This document shows positions 30,608-39,161 of a stretch of 64,000 nt of DNA, one piece after another. The position numbers and the translations under genes were made by a program. Position 1 is the first letter of the stretch. The number at the start of each line of letters is the position of its first letter. A model generated the notes under the pieces. That model was not told the origin of the DNA. It ran no database searches and saw only the letters and a list, made by a program, of their open reading frames with translations. The stretch is taken from positions 129,791-193,790 of the forward strand of contig NZ_DASTPW010000055.1 of NCBI RefSeq assembly GCF_035762065.1. The letters run 5' to 3'. The stretch is from Methylibium sp035762065. GTDB lineage: Bacteria > Pseudomonadota > Gammaproteobacteria > Burkholderiales > Burkholderiaceae_C.

Positions 30608-32473
30608 ATGGCCGATTCCGATCTCGATCCCAAAGCGGGAGGCTCGTTCTTCCGCAAGGTGGTGAAGTTCGTCGCCAATCCGGCGACCGACTGGGCCGAG
30701 ATCGGCAGCAACGGCGCGACCGACGAGGCGCTGCAGGGCGGCTACGCCAAGAGCGAGCTCAAGGCGATGATCGAGCGCAAGCGGCGCAACGACTTCGTGC
30801 GCAAGCGCGAGTTCGACATGCTGCGCAAGATCCGCCGCGAAGGCCTGCCGGCCGACGGGCTGGCGGGCGTCGCCGGCAACTCCGAGCTGGAAGAGTCCGA
30901 CCCGCCGCGCTCCTACGGCGTCGCGCGGCCGGACGACGTCGCGGTCAAGGCCAAGATCGACGAGATCGAGCAGCAGATGGAAGGCGAGACCCACGCTCGC
31001 CGCCATGGCGTGCCGCCGGCGCGCCCGCCCGCCTTCTACGCGCAGCCGACCGAGCGCGGCGGCTTCGACGAGACCGCGCCGCCGCTGAACGAGCCCTTCC
31101 AGGTGGGCGGCCCGGCGAGCGCCGACGCGCCCGCGAGCCATCCGCCGCGCGCGCTGCCGCCGTCCGGCGTCGAGATCCCCGTCGTCAACGAGGTGGCCTG
31201 GGACCCGACCGAGCCGCTGATGAACGCCTCGCTGCTCGGCGCCGGGCAAGGGCCGCTGGTTCCGCCGGCCGTGGCACCGGTGGTGCCCCCGCCGCCAGCC
31301 CCGGTGGCGAAGCCGGCGGCCGCCACGGCACCCCCGGCTGCGCCGGTCGCGAAGCCGCGCGGCGGTTTCCAGGACACCTTCGACGTCGAGGTCAACGAGA
31401 TCGCGCACGACCCCGATCTCGACGAGGCGGTGATCGCCTTCGCGAATGCCGAGTTCGAAGCCTGCGAGCAGGCGATCGCCGCGCTGATCGCACCCCACGG
31501 CGACCGCGCCAACCATCCCGAGACCTGGCTCGTGATGTTCGACCTCTACCGCGCCACCGGCCGGCAGGCGCCGTTCGACAGCCTCGCGCTCGACTACCTC
31601 CAGCGCTTCGGTGCCTCGGCACCGCAATGGCATTCGATCCCGCAGCGGCTCGCCACCGAAGCGGCGCAGGCCAGCGCGCACGGCGAGTCGCTGCGCGTCG
31701 ACGGCGCGGTCGGGTGGGTCGCGCCGGCGCTGCTGGACGCCGAGGCCGTCACCGCGCTGGGCGCGAAGACACTGCAGATGCCGATGCCCTGGGTGCTCGA
31801 CTGGACGCCGGTCACGACGCTCGACGCCGAAGGCTCGAGCGAACTCTCGCGCCTGATGCGCCACTGGGCGACGCAGAAGCTCGACATGCGCTGGATCGGC
31901 TTCGACCGCCTGCTCGGCGTGATCAACGAAGCCGCGCCCGCCGGCACCCGCGACGCCGACCCGGCGCACTGGCTGCTGCGCCTGGACGCGCTGCGCCTCG
32001 CGAACCGGCCCGACCAGTTCGACGAGGTGGCGATCGACTACTGCGTCACCTACGAGGTGTCGCCGCCGTCGTGGGAGTCGGTGCGCTGCAGCGTCAAGAT
32101 GCTCGACACCACCGGCGCGACGCTGTCCTCGCGCGCCTCGGTCACCGAGCCGCCTTCCGGCTTCGCCGAGTCCTTGCTCGACGAACACGACGGCACCGCG
32201 ACCGTCGCCCTCTCCGGCCAGCTGGTCGGCGACATCGGCGCGGTGTTGAAGCAGCTCGAAGGCGAGCTGGGCCGGGCGAACGTCGTCACCGTCAACTGCG
32301 CGCTGCTGATCCGCATGGACTTCATCGCCGCCGGCGACCTGCTGAACTGGGTGCTGCAGCGCCGCGGGGAGGAACGGCTGGTGCTGTTCGAGGAAGCGCA
32401 CCGCCTGCTCGCCCTGTTCTTCAACGCGATGGGCATCAGCGAACACGCCCGGGTCAAGATCCGGAACGTCTGA
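30608..32473 (+). CDS. STAS-domain protein upstream of hslV
   Basis: 621 residues. The ATG at 30608 gives MADSDLDPKAGGSFFRKVVK; the N-terminal about 130 residues are basic and charged (IERKRRNDFVRKREFDMLRKI), followed by a Pro/Ala-rich linker (VPPAVAPVVPPPPAPVAKPA, about 215-260), a helical middle part, and a C-terminal STAS domain (GTATVALSGQLVGDIGAVLK ... FIAAGDLLNWVLQRR). STAS domains bind partners as anti-sigma antagonists or in lipid-transport complexes (MlaB). Proteins of this architecture precede hslV in related Burkholderiales; function undefined. Ends 35 bp before hslV. Confidence 0.8.
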   Translation: MADSDLDPKAGGSFFRKVVKFVANPATDWAEIGSNGATDEALQGGYAKSELKAMIERKRRNDFVRKREFDMLRKIRREGLPADGLAGVAGNSELEESDPPRSYGVARPDDVAVKAKIDEIEQQMEGETHARRHGVPPARPPAFYAQPTERGGFDETAPPLNEPFQVGGPASADAPASHPPRALPPSGVEIPVVNEVAWDPTEPLMNASLLGAGQGPLVPPAVAPVVPPPPAPVAKPAAATAPPAAPVAKPRGGFQDTFDVEVNEIAHDPDLDEAVIAFANAEFEACEQAIAALIAPHGDRANHPETWLVMFDLYRATGRQAPFDSLALDYLQRFGASAPQWHSIPQRLATEAAQASAHGESLRVDGAVGWVAPALLDAEAVTALGAKTLQMPMPWVLDWTPVTTLDAEGSSELSRLMRHWATQKLDMRWIGFDRLLGVINEAAPAGTRDADPAHWLLRLDALRLANRPDQFDEVAIDYCVTYEVSPPSWESVRCSVKMLDTTGATLSSRASVTEPPSGFAESLLDEHDGTATVALSGQLVGDIGAVLKQLEGELGRANVVTVNCALLIRMDFIAAGDLLNWVLQRRGEERLVLFEEAHRLLALFFNAMGISEHARVKIRNV

Positions 32474-32508
32474 CGCCTGTGGGCGCGCCTCGTGCCCTCC
32501 CCTTCCCC

Positions 32509-33045
32509 ATGGACAGCTTTCACGGCACCACCATCCTGAGCGTGCGCCGCGGCGCCCGCGTCGCGCTCGGCGGCGACGGGCAGGTGACCCTCGGCAACAT
32601 CGTCGTCAAGGCGGGCGCGCGCAAGGTGCGCAAGCTGCATCACGGCCAGGTGCTCGCCGGCTTCGCGGGCGCGACGGCCGACGCCTTCACGCTGTTCGAG
32701 CGCTTCGAGGCCAAGCTCGAGAAACACCAGGGCCAGCTCGCGCGCGCCGCGATCGAGCTCACGCGCGACTGGCGCACCGATCGCGTGCTGCGCCGTCTCG
32801 AAGCGATGCTGGCGGTCGCCGACCGCGAGACCTCGCTGGTGATCACCGGCAACGGCGACGTGCTCGAGCCCGAGCACGGCGTCGTCGCGATCGGCTCGGG
32901 CGGCGCCTTCGCGCAGGCCGCCGCCCGCGCGCTGCTGCACCACACCGAGATGGCGCCGGCCGAAATCGTCAAGCGCTCGCTCGAGATCGCCGGCGACCTG
33001 TGCATCTACACCAACCAGCAGCACGTCGTGGAGACGCTGGAGTGA
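32509..33045 (+). CDS. hslV: ATP-dependent protease subunit HslV
   Basis: 178 residues, proteasome-like Thr peptidase. MDSFHG propeptide is removed to expose the catalytic Thr of TTILSVRRG; GGDGQVTLGN and TGNGDVLEPEHGVVAIGSGG are family signatures. Forms double hexamers capped by HslU. The stop overlaps the hslU GTG start as GTGA. Confidence 0.97.
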   Translation: MDSFHGTTILSVRRGARVALGGDGQVTLGNIVVKAGARKVRKLHHGQVLAGFAGATADAFTLFERFEAKLEKHQGQLARAAIELTRDWRTDRVLRRLEAMLAVADRETSLVITGNGDVLEPEHGVVAIGSGGAFAQAAARALLHHTEMAPAEIVKRSLEIAGDLCIYTNQQHVVETLE

Positions 33046-34382
33046 GCCTCACCCCCGAGCAGATCGTCGCCGAACTCGACCGCCACATCGTCGGCCAGAA
33101 GGACGCCAAACGCGCGGTCGCGATCGCGCTGCGCAACCGCTGGCGCCGGCAGCAGGTCGAGCCCGGCCTGCGTGCCGAGATCACGCCGAAGAACATCTTG
33201 ATGATCGGGCCGACGGGCGTCGGCAAGACCGAGATCGCGCGCCGGCTCGCGAAGCTGGCCGATGCGCCGTTCATCAAGGTCGAGGCGACCAAGTTCACCG
33301 AGGTGGGCTACGTCGGCAAGGACGTCGATTCGATCGTGCGGGATCTGGTCGACGTCGCGATCAAGCTCACCCGCGAGGCCGCGATGCTCGGGCAGCGCGC
33401 CCGCGCGGAGGACGCGGCCGAGGAACGCATCCTCGACGCGCTGGTGCCGCCGCCCTCGGCCAGCGGCCTGGGCTTCGGCCAGCCGGAGCCGCCGCAGGAC
33501 AGCCATGCGCGCCAGACCTTCCGCAAGCGGCTGCGCGAAGGCACGCTCGACGACAAGGAGGTCGAGCTCGATCTCGCCGAGCCGCGCGCCGCCGTCGAGC
33601 TGCTCGGCCCGCCCGGCATGGAGGACATGGCCGAGCAGCTCAAGGGCCTGTTCGCCAACCTCGGCCAGGCCAAGCGCCAGCGCCGCAAGCTCAAGATCGC
33701 CGAGGCGCGCAAGCTGCTGATCGACGAGGAAGCGGCCAAGCTCGTCAACGACGACGACGTCAAGGCCCGCGCCCTCGCCGCGGCCGAGCAGCACGGCATC
33801 GTTTTCATCGACGAGATCGACAAGGTCACCTCGCGCAGCGAGGGCCAGCAGACGGGCGCCGAGGTCTCGCGCCAGGGCGTGCAGCGCGACCTGCTGCCGC
33901 TGGTCGAAGGCACCGCGGTCAGCACCAAGCACGGCACGGTGCGCACCGACCACATGCTGTTCATCGCCTCGGGCGCCTTCCACCTCAGCAAGCCCAGCGA
34001 CCTGATCCCCGAGCTGCAGGGGCGCTTCCCGATCCGGGTCGAGCTCGGGGCGCTCGGCGTCGAGGAGTTCGTCGCGATCCTCACCCGCACCGACGCGAAC
34101 CTGACGCGCCAGTACCAGGCGCTGCTCGCGACCGAGGGCGTGACGCTCGAGTTCGGCGACGACGGGGTGCGCCGCCTCGCGCAGATCGCCTGCGAGGTGA
34201 ACGAGCGCACCGAGAACATCGGCGCCCGCCGGCTCTCGACCGTGATGGAGCGTCTGCTCGACGAACTGAGCTTCGACGCTCCCGCGCGCGCCGGCCACAA
34301 GGTGCACATCGACGCTGCCTACGTCGACGCGAAGCTGGCCGCGCTTGCCGTCGACGAGGACCTGTCGCGCTTCATCCTTTGA
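33042..34382 (+). CDS. hslU: ATP-dependent protease ATPase subunit HslU
   Basis: 446-residue AAA+ unfoldase. Walker A GPTGVGKT (56-63), pore loop GYVGKDV (about 91), Walker B IVFIDEIDK, sensor region RFPIRVELGALGVEEF, and I-domain in between (about 110-230). GTG 33042 overlaps the hslV stop, standard coupling. Unfolds substrates and feeds them to HslV; usually heat-shock induced, though no sigma-32 site was identified upstream. Confidence 0.97.
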   Translation: MSLTPEQIVAELDRHIVGQKDAKRAVAIALRNRWRRQQVEPGLRAEITPKNILMIGPTGVGKTEIARRLAKLADAPFIKVEATKFTEVGYVGKDVDSIVRDLVDVAIKLTREAAMLGQRARAEDAAEERILDALVPPPSASGLGFGQPEPPQDSHARQTFRKRLREGTLDDKEVELDLAEPRAAVELLGPPGMEDMAEQLKGLFANLGQAKRQRRKLKIAEARKLLIDEEAAKLVNDDDVKARALAAAEQHGIVFIDEIDKVTSRSEGQQTGAEVSRQGVQRDLLPLVEGTAVSTKHGTVRTDHMLFIASGAFHLSKPSDLIPELQGRFPIRVELGALGVEEFVAILTRTDANLTRQYQALLATEGVTLEFGDDGVRRLAQIACEVNERTENIGARRLSTVMERLLDELSFDAPARAGHKVHIDAAYVDAKLAALAVDEDLSRFIL

Positions 34383-34468
34383 GCGAGCGGGGCCTTGGCG
34401 CCCGCCGGGGATGGGCGGCACGCGCATCGCGCCTAGGCTTCGCGCTCCACCACGTGAAGGGAAAGCGC

Positions 34469-35503
34469 ATGTACCGCTGCGTCTGCTGCATCGTTCCGAG
34501 CGACGTGCTCGACCGCCTTGCGCACAACAAGCAGTTCGGCATCGAAGCCCGCAAGGCCGCGGCCGACACCGCCCGGCTCTCGCAGCAGATGCGGCTGCTG
34601 CGCGACGAGGCGAGCAAGCTGACCTACGTCGCGACCGCCCGCGGCGGCCCCGAGGTGCAGCTCGCCCCGAAGCCGAAGGTGAGCGTGTTCGACTGCAAGC
34701 AGTCGCAGTCGCTGCCCGGCGTGCCGATCGCGAGCCCGAAGACCTCGAAAGACGCGACGGCCAAGCGCACCTTCGCGCAGACCACCGCCGTCGCCGACTT
34801 CTACAAGCGGGCCTTCCAGCGCAATTCGATCGACGACACCGGCATGACGCTGATGAGCTCGATCCACTACGGCGTGCGCTTCAACAACGCCATGTGGACC
34901 GGCACCCAGATGGTCTACGGCGACGGCGACGGCTCCCTGTTCCTCGACTTCACCGCAAGCAACGACGTGATCGCCCACGAGCTGGCCCACGGCGTGACCC
35001 AGCACACGCTGCAGCTCAAGTACGCGGGCGACGCCGGTGGCTTGAACGAGAGCCTGTCCGACTGCTTCGGCGCGATGTTCCGGCAGTGGCAGGCGAAGCA
35101 GGACGCCGCCGCCGCCGACTGGCTGATCGGCCGCGACATCATGGGTCCGGCCGCGCAGGCCAAGGGCTACGTGGCGCTGCGCGACATGGCGGATCCGGCC
35201 AGCAAGAAGGCGCTCGCGCCGCAGCCCACGCTGTACGCGCAGATCACCCCCGGCATGGACCCGCACTACAGCAGCGGCCCGCCCAACCTCGCGTTCTGCA
35301 CCGCCTGCCTGGCGATCGGCGGGCGCAGCTGGGAGACGATCGGCCGCGTGTGGTACCGCGCGATGACGGGCTTCGGCGCGAGCCCGTCCTTGACGATGCC
35401 GGACTTTGCCGCGCGCACGCGGCAGGTCGCGACGCAGTTGTTCGCCGGCGAGCCGGTGGTCGTCGCCGCGGTGGATGCCGGCTGGAAGAAGATCGGGCTC
35501 TGA
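34469..35503 (+). CDS. Protealysin-like M4 (thermolysin family) metallopeptidase
   Basis: 344 residues. Zinc site HELAHG (HExxH) with third ligand Glu in GGLNESLSDCFG, substrate-binding region NNAMWTGTQMVYGDGDG, and catalytic His region in DPHYSSGPPN. It has a short propeptide of about 50 residues (MYRCVCCIVPSDVL) with the PPxxL-like protealysin opening replaced, and no Sec signal peptide, as in protealysins. ATG 34469 follows GAAGGGAAA. The small gene 45 bp downstream is a probable inhibitor. Confidence 0.9.
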   Translation: MYRCVCCIVPSDVLDRLAHNKQFGIEARKAAADTARLSQQMRLLRDEASKLTYVATARGGPEVQLAPKPKVSVFDCKQSQSLPGVPIASPKTSKDATAKRTFAQTTAVADFYKRAFQRNSIDDTGMTLMSSIHYGVRFNNAMWTGTQMVYGDGDGSLFLDFTASNDVIAHELAHGVTQHTLQLKYAGDAGGLNESLSDCFGAMFRQWQAKQDAAAADWLIGRDIMGPAAQAKGYVALRDMADPASKKALAPQPTLYAQITPGMDPHYSSGPPNLAFCTACLAIGGRSWETIGRVWYRAMTGFGASPSLTMPDFAARTRQVATQLFAGEPVVVAAVDAGWKKIGL

Positions 35504-35548
35504 GGTACGGACGACGGTGCGCCCGATGGCGCGCAAGGGGGCTTGCCG

Positions 35549-35833
35549 ATGGACGAGATCGAGATCGAACGCCTCGGCGGCTTCGCCGGCTTCGGAGGGC
35601 CCGGCGCGCACCTGCGCAGCCGCGGCTGCGTGGTCTGGACCGAGCTGTCGCTCAGCGAGCAGCGGGCCTGCCAGGTCCTGTTCGCCCACCCGCCCGAGGA
35701 TGCGACGCCCGCGCCGGACGGCTTCCGCTACCGGCTCACCTGGCGCTCGACGCACCGCGAGCAGACGATCGAAGCGCCCGAGCACGACGTGCCGAGCGCG
35801 CTGCGCAAGGCGGTGAAGGACGAACTCGTTTGA
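35549..35833 (+). CDS. Emfourin-like M4 protease inhibitor
   Basis: 94 residues: MDEIEIERLGGFAGFGGPG opening, then about 60 residues ending TWRSTHREQTIEAPEHDVPSALRKAVKDEL. The (S/L)GGFAG start and the closing 'R-T-[IL]-x-x-x-[ED]-x-x-[VL]-P' pattern match emfourin, the inhibitor encoded beside protealysin-type M4 proteases in Serratia and others. ATG 35549 has AAGGGGG eight bases upstream; a TTG two codons earlier is less likely. Role as inhibitor is inferred from family and position. Confidence 0.72.
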   Translation: MDEIEIERLGGFAGFGGPGAHLRSRGCVVWTELSLSEQRACQVLFAHPPEDATPAPDGFRYRLTWRSTHREQTIEAPEHDVPSALRKAVKDELV

Positions 35834-35852
35834 GCCCGCGCGCGCGCCGCGC

Positions 35853-36947
35853 TCACTCGCGCTGCGCCTTCAGCGACGCCAGGTCGATCACGTAGCGGAA
35901 GCGCACCTCGCCGCGCTCGACCTTGTCGTAGGCCTCGTCGATCTCGTCGATGCCGATGATCTGCACGTCGGGCCCGATGCGGTGCTCGGCGCAGAAGTCG
36001 AGCACTTCCTGCGTCTCGGCGAGGCTCGCGATCAGCGAGCCGGTGACCGACTTGCGATGGAAGGCCACCTCCTGCTGGTTGACCGGCGCCATCGGCTCGA
36101 GCGCGCCGACGATCACCAGCGTGCAGTCGCGCTTGAGCAGCGGGATGAACGGGTTCACGTCGTGCCGCTCGGGCACGGTGGAAAGCAGCAGGTCGAAGCT
36201 GGCCTTCAGCGCCGCGAGCGCCTTCAAGTCGGAGCCGAGCACCGCGTCGACGCCCAGCCGCTTCGCCTCGGCGAGCTTGGCTTCGGTGCGGGTGAAGATC
36301 GTGACCTGCGCGCCCATCGCCTTCGCCAGCTTGGCGGCCATGTCGCCGAGCCCGCCGAAGCCGATGACGCCGACGCGCTGCCCCGCCTTCACGCCCCAGT
36401 GCTTCAGCGGCGAGTAGGTGGTGGCGCCGGCGCACAGGATCGGCGCGGCCACCTCGGGCCGCAGGCCGGCGGGGATCTTCAACGCGAAGTCCTCGGGCAC
36501 GACCAGCACGTCGCTGTAGCCGCCGAAGGTGTTGTCGCGGCCGTAGACGTTGCGCTCGCCGGGCGCCTTCTCGGCCGGAACCATCGGGCCGTTGTAGGTC
36601 GCGAGCCAGCTGTTCGGGCCTTCGCAGTAGTTCTGCTCGCCGGCCTTGCACGGCGCGCATTGGCGGCAGCTGTCCATCATGCAGCCGACGCCCACCAGAT
36701 CGCCGACCCGGTGCCGCGCGGCGCCGCTGCCGAGCTTGCGCACGCGGCCGACCACCTCGTGCCCCGGCACGCAGGGATAGACGGTGTTCGACCACTCGTC
36801 CTTCACCTGGTGGATGTCGGAGTGGCAGACGCCGCAGAACAGCACCTCGATCTCGATCTCGCCGGCGCCGGCTTCGGCGCGCTCGAAGTGGAAGGGCTCG
36901 AGGCGGCGGGTGGATTGCTGCGCGGCGTAGCCGAAGGCCTTGAGCAT
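35853..36947 (-). CDS. Zinc-dependent NADP alcohol dehydrogenase (cinnamyl-alcohol/YahK type)
   Basis: 364 residues. Catalytic zinc ligands in FCGVCHSDIH and PGHEVVGRV; structural zinc cysteines in CMMDSCRQCAPCKAGEQNYC region; nucleotide site VIGFGGLGDMAAKLAKAMGA. The short-chain of CAD-like reductases (YahK, AdhC of mycobacteria) act as aldehyde reductases with NADPH. AGGAG precedes the ATG at 36947. Single gene, convergent with the emfourin gene and downstream of coaX. Substrate cannot be fixed from sequence. Confidence 0.9.
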   Translation of the reverse strand: MLKAFGYAAQQSTRRLEPFHFERAEAGAGEIEIEVLFCGVCHSDIHQVKDEWSNTVYPCVPGHEVVGRVRKLGSGAARHRVGDLVGVGCMMDSCRQCAPCKAGEQNYCEGPNSWLATYNGPMVPAEKAPGERNVYGRDNTFGGYSDVLVVPEDFALKIPAGLRPEVAAPILCAGATTYSPLKHWGVKAGQRVGVIGFGGLGDMAAKLAKAMGAQVTIFTRTEAKLAEAKRLGVDAVLGSDLKALAALKASFDLLLSTVPERHDVNPFIPLLKRDCTLVIVGALEPMAPVNQQEVAFHRKSVTGSLIASLAETQEVLDFCAEHRIGPDVQIIGIDEIDEAYDKVERGEVRFRYVIDLASLKAQRE

Positions 36948-37053
36948 GCGGGACTCCTGGGATCGATGGACGGATCCACGCGACCGGCAAGCCCCATTCC
37001 CGTCGCGCCGCACGACCGCGGCTGCCCGCGCCCAGCGCGGCGGCGCCAAAGCG

Positions 37054-37824
37054 TCAAGGCTTGCGCGAACGTTCGGCCGCGAGCGCCAGCAGGCCGTCGA
37101 AGATGAGGTGCTCGACCAGTTCGTGCTCGAGCTGCAGCGCCGGCACCACTTTCCAGCCCGCACCGCCGGCCACCATGCACACCGGCTCGGCGCCGCTGCG
37201 CGTGCGCAGGTGGCGGTGCATGCGCTCGATCGCGCCGGCGATCGCGTAGTTGCCGCCGCTGGTCAGCGCGTCGCTGGTGTTGGTGGGGAAGTCGCGCACC
37301 TCGCCGGTCGGCACCCGCAGGCCGGCGGTGCCGGACTCCAGCGCCTTGAGCATCAGGCCGTGGCCGGGCAGGATCAGACCGCCGAGAAAGCGGCCGTCGG
37401 CGCCCAGCGCGTCGACCGTCACCGCGGTGCCCGCCATCACCACCAGCACCGGTGCCACACGCCCCTCGGCCTGCATGCGCGAGCGCGCGCCGATCAGCGC
37501 GACCCAGCGGTCGCTGCCCAGGCGCAGCGGGTGGTCGTAGCCGTTGACGACGCCGCCCTCGGCCGCGCTCGACACCACCCATTGCGGCACCACGTCCCAC
37601 AGCTCGAGCTGTTCCTCGACGCGATGCCGCACCGCGTCGCTCGCGACGCAGCAGCCGAGCATGCGCTGCGGCGGCTCGAGCCGCGCCCAGTCGCCTTCGG
37701 CGAGCCGGTCGATGGTCTCGAGGAAGGCCGCCCCCTGCGCATGCGGCTCGCTGCCGAGCAGCGGGCGGTCGTACAGCGCCCACTTCAGGCGGGTGTTGCC
37801 GATGTCGATCGCGAGGAAGCTCAT
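37054..37824 (-). CDS. coaX: Type III pantothenate kinase
   Basis: 256 residues of the ASKHA fold: phosphate-1 motif AIDIGNTRLKWAL, GSDRWVALIGA (conserved DRW), phosphate-2 GTAVTVDALGADG and adenosine loop MVAGGAGWKV. First step of coenzyme A synthesis, potassium dependent. Commonly next to birA in this order, but no birA is seen here; instead a Pro-rich protein gene lies 28 bp upstream on the same strand. Confidence 0.95.
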   Translation of the reverse strand: MSFLAIDIGNTRLKWALYDRPLLGSEPHAQGAAFLETIDRLAEGDWARLEPPQRMLGCCVASDAVRHRVEEQLELWDVVPQWVVSSAAEGGVVNGYDHPLRLGSDRWVALIGARSRMQAEGRVAPVLVVMAGTAVTVDALGADGRFLGGLILPGHGLMLKALESGTAGLRVPTGEVRDFPTNTSDALTSGGNYAIAGAIERMHRHLRTRSGAEPVCMVAGGAGWKVVPALQLEHELVEHLIFDGLLALAAERSRKP

Positions 37825-37852
37825 GAAGCGGGACAGCCGTGCTGCGCGAGGC

Positions 37853-38977
37853 TCACGACCGCGTCTTGGGGGGCGGCAGGGTGCGCGGGAAGTCCGGGCT
37901 CGTCTCCTCGTCGACGACGGTGTTGCCCAGGCCGAGCAGATCGCGTGCCTTCGCGAGCCGCGTCTGCGCCTCGCGCGGCCGCTTCGCGCGCACCAGCGTG
38001 CGTTCGATCTCCCAGACCAGCGCGGTGAGGTCGAAGCGGGTGCGCGCCTTGCGCACGCGCAGCGCGGTCAGCGAGCTGGTCACCGGGCCATCGACCAGGA
38101 GCGTTCCGATCAGCAGGCTGCGCACCTCGCCGAGCAGCTTCGTTTCGTGCTCGTCGTCCAGCGGTCCGGCGGGCGCCGGCATCTTCATGCGCGCCGGCTT
38201 GGCCGGCGGCTTGGCAGGTGTGAGCCTCGGCTCGTCGCGGCGCGCGCCGGCCGCGGCATGGCGGCGCGACGGCGGCTTTGGCGGCTTCTGCGCGGCGCCG
38301 CTGAACTTGACGCGGGCGACGCCGGCCGGCTCCCCGTCGGCCGTGAGCGCGCCGGGGCGGCTCGCGCGCGCGGGCTGGGCGGGCCGCGGCGTCGTGGCTT
38401 CGGCGGCCGGTCGGGTCTCGTCGGCAGGCACCGCATCGTCGAGCGTCGGCGGCGTCGGGCGGTGCGGGCCTGGGTGCGGGTGCGGGAGCGCGGCGAGGTC
38501 GCCGGCCGGCGCAGCGGCGGGCAGCGGGGTCGGGCCGGCCGACGGCGCGGATTTGGCGAGCACCTCGGCGATCGCGCGTTCGATGCGGGCGTCGGCGCCG
38601 GGCTCGTGGCGCGGCGCCTCGACACGCGCCGAAGCCGCTGCGGCGGGCGCGACCGGCCGTTCGGCTTGCAGGCGCACCCGCGTCGTCGATGCGGCATCGG
38701 CCCAGGCGCCCGGCGCGTCGGCCACGGGCGTCGCCGTGCCCGCGATCTTCGTGCGCGTCTCGGCGCGCGCCTCGACGAGGCCCATCGCGACCAGCTCGTC
38801 GAAGAACTCCGCGCCGACGCCGGCCTGCGACGCCAACGCCAGCACCTCGCGGCGGCTGCGCTGCCCGTTGACCAGCAGCAGCATCGTCCGGTGACGCTGG
38901 CTGAGGCCGCGCGTGCGGGCGCGCAGCTCGTCGAGGCCGAGCTCGGTCTTGTGCGGATGGCCGGCCGGGGCGCTCAT
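37853..38977 (-). CDS. Pro/Ala-rich protein of unknown function
   Basis: 374 residues. N-terminal about 75 residues look like a small winged-helix-like domain (LDELRARTRGLSQRHRTMLL, EVLALASQAGVGAEFFDELV), then about 190 residues of low-complexity Pro/Ala/Arg sequence, then an ordered helical C-terminus (HETKLLGEVRSLLIGTLLVD ... LVWEIERTLVRAKRPREAQT). No signal peptide or membrane helix. I recall similar proteins in Burkholderiales without a known role. Divergent from icmF. Confidence 0.7.
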   Translation of the reverse strand: MSAPAGHPHKTELGLDELRARTRGLSQRHRTMLLLVNGQRSRREVLALASQAGVGAEFFDELVAMGLVEARAETRTKIAGTATPVADAPGAWADAASTTRVRLQAERPVAPAAAASARVEAPRHEPGADARIERAIAEVLAKSAPSAGPTPLPAAAPAGDLAALPHPHPGPHRPTPPTLDDAVPADETRPAAEATTPRPAQPARASRPGALTADGEPAGVARVKFSGAAQKPPKPPSRRHAAAGARRDEPRLTPAKPPAKPARMKMPAPAGPLDDEHETKLLGEVRSLLIGTLLVDGPVTSSLTALRVRKARTRFDLTALVWEIERTLVRAKRPREAQTRLAKARDLLGLGNTVVDEETSPDFPRTLPPPKTRS

Positions 38978-39111
38978 CGCGGGCTGCTTCCTCCCTTCGC
39001 TGGCCCCCGACGGGGCGGCGGCCGATTGTGTCCCGTGCCGTGCCGCCGCGCGTGGGCCGCGGAGCCCGGCCGAGGCCCGGCCGGGCGGCTTGCGGCTACG
39101 ATGCCGCGGCG

Positions 39112-39127
39112 TTGACGTTTACGTCAA
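39112..39127 (+). promoter_or_regulatory. Palindromic operator upstream of icmF (LiuR-like)
   Basis: TTGACGTTTACGTCAA is a perfect palindrome apart from its two central bases (TTGACGT-TT-ACGTCAA). It sits 35 bp before the icmF ATG, where it would overlap the promoter or 5' leader. The shape resembles motifs recorded for the MerR-type regulator LiuR, which controls branched-chain amino acid catabolism in proteobacteria; the match is from memory. Confidence 0.55.
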
Positions 39128-39161
39128 CGTCAGTCCGAGATGCACCGCGCCGGAGACGACG

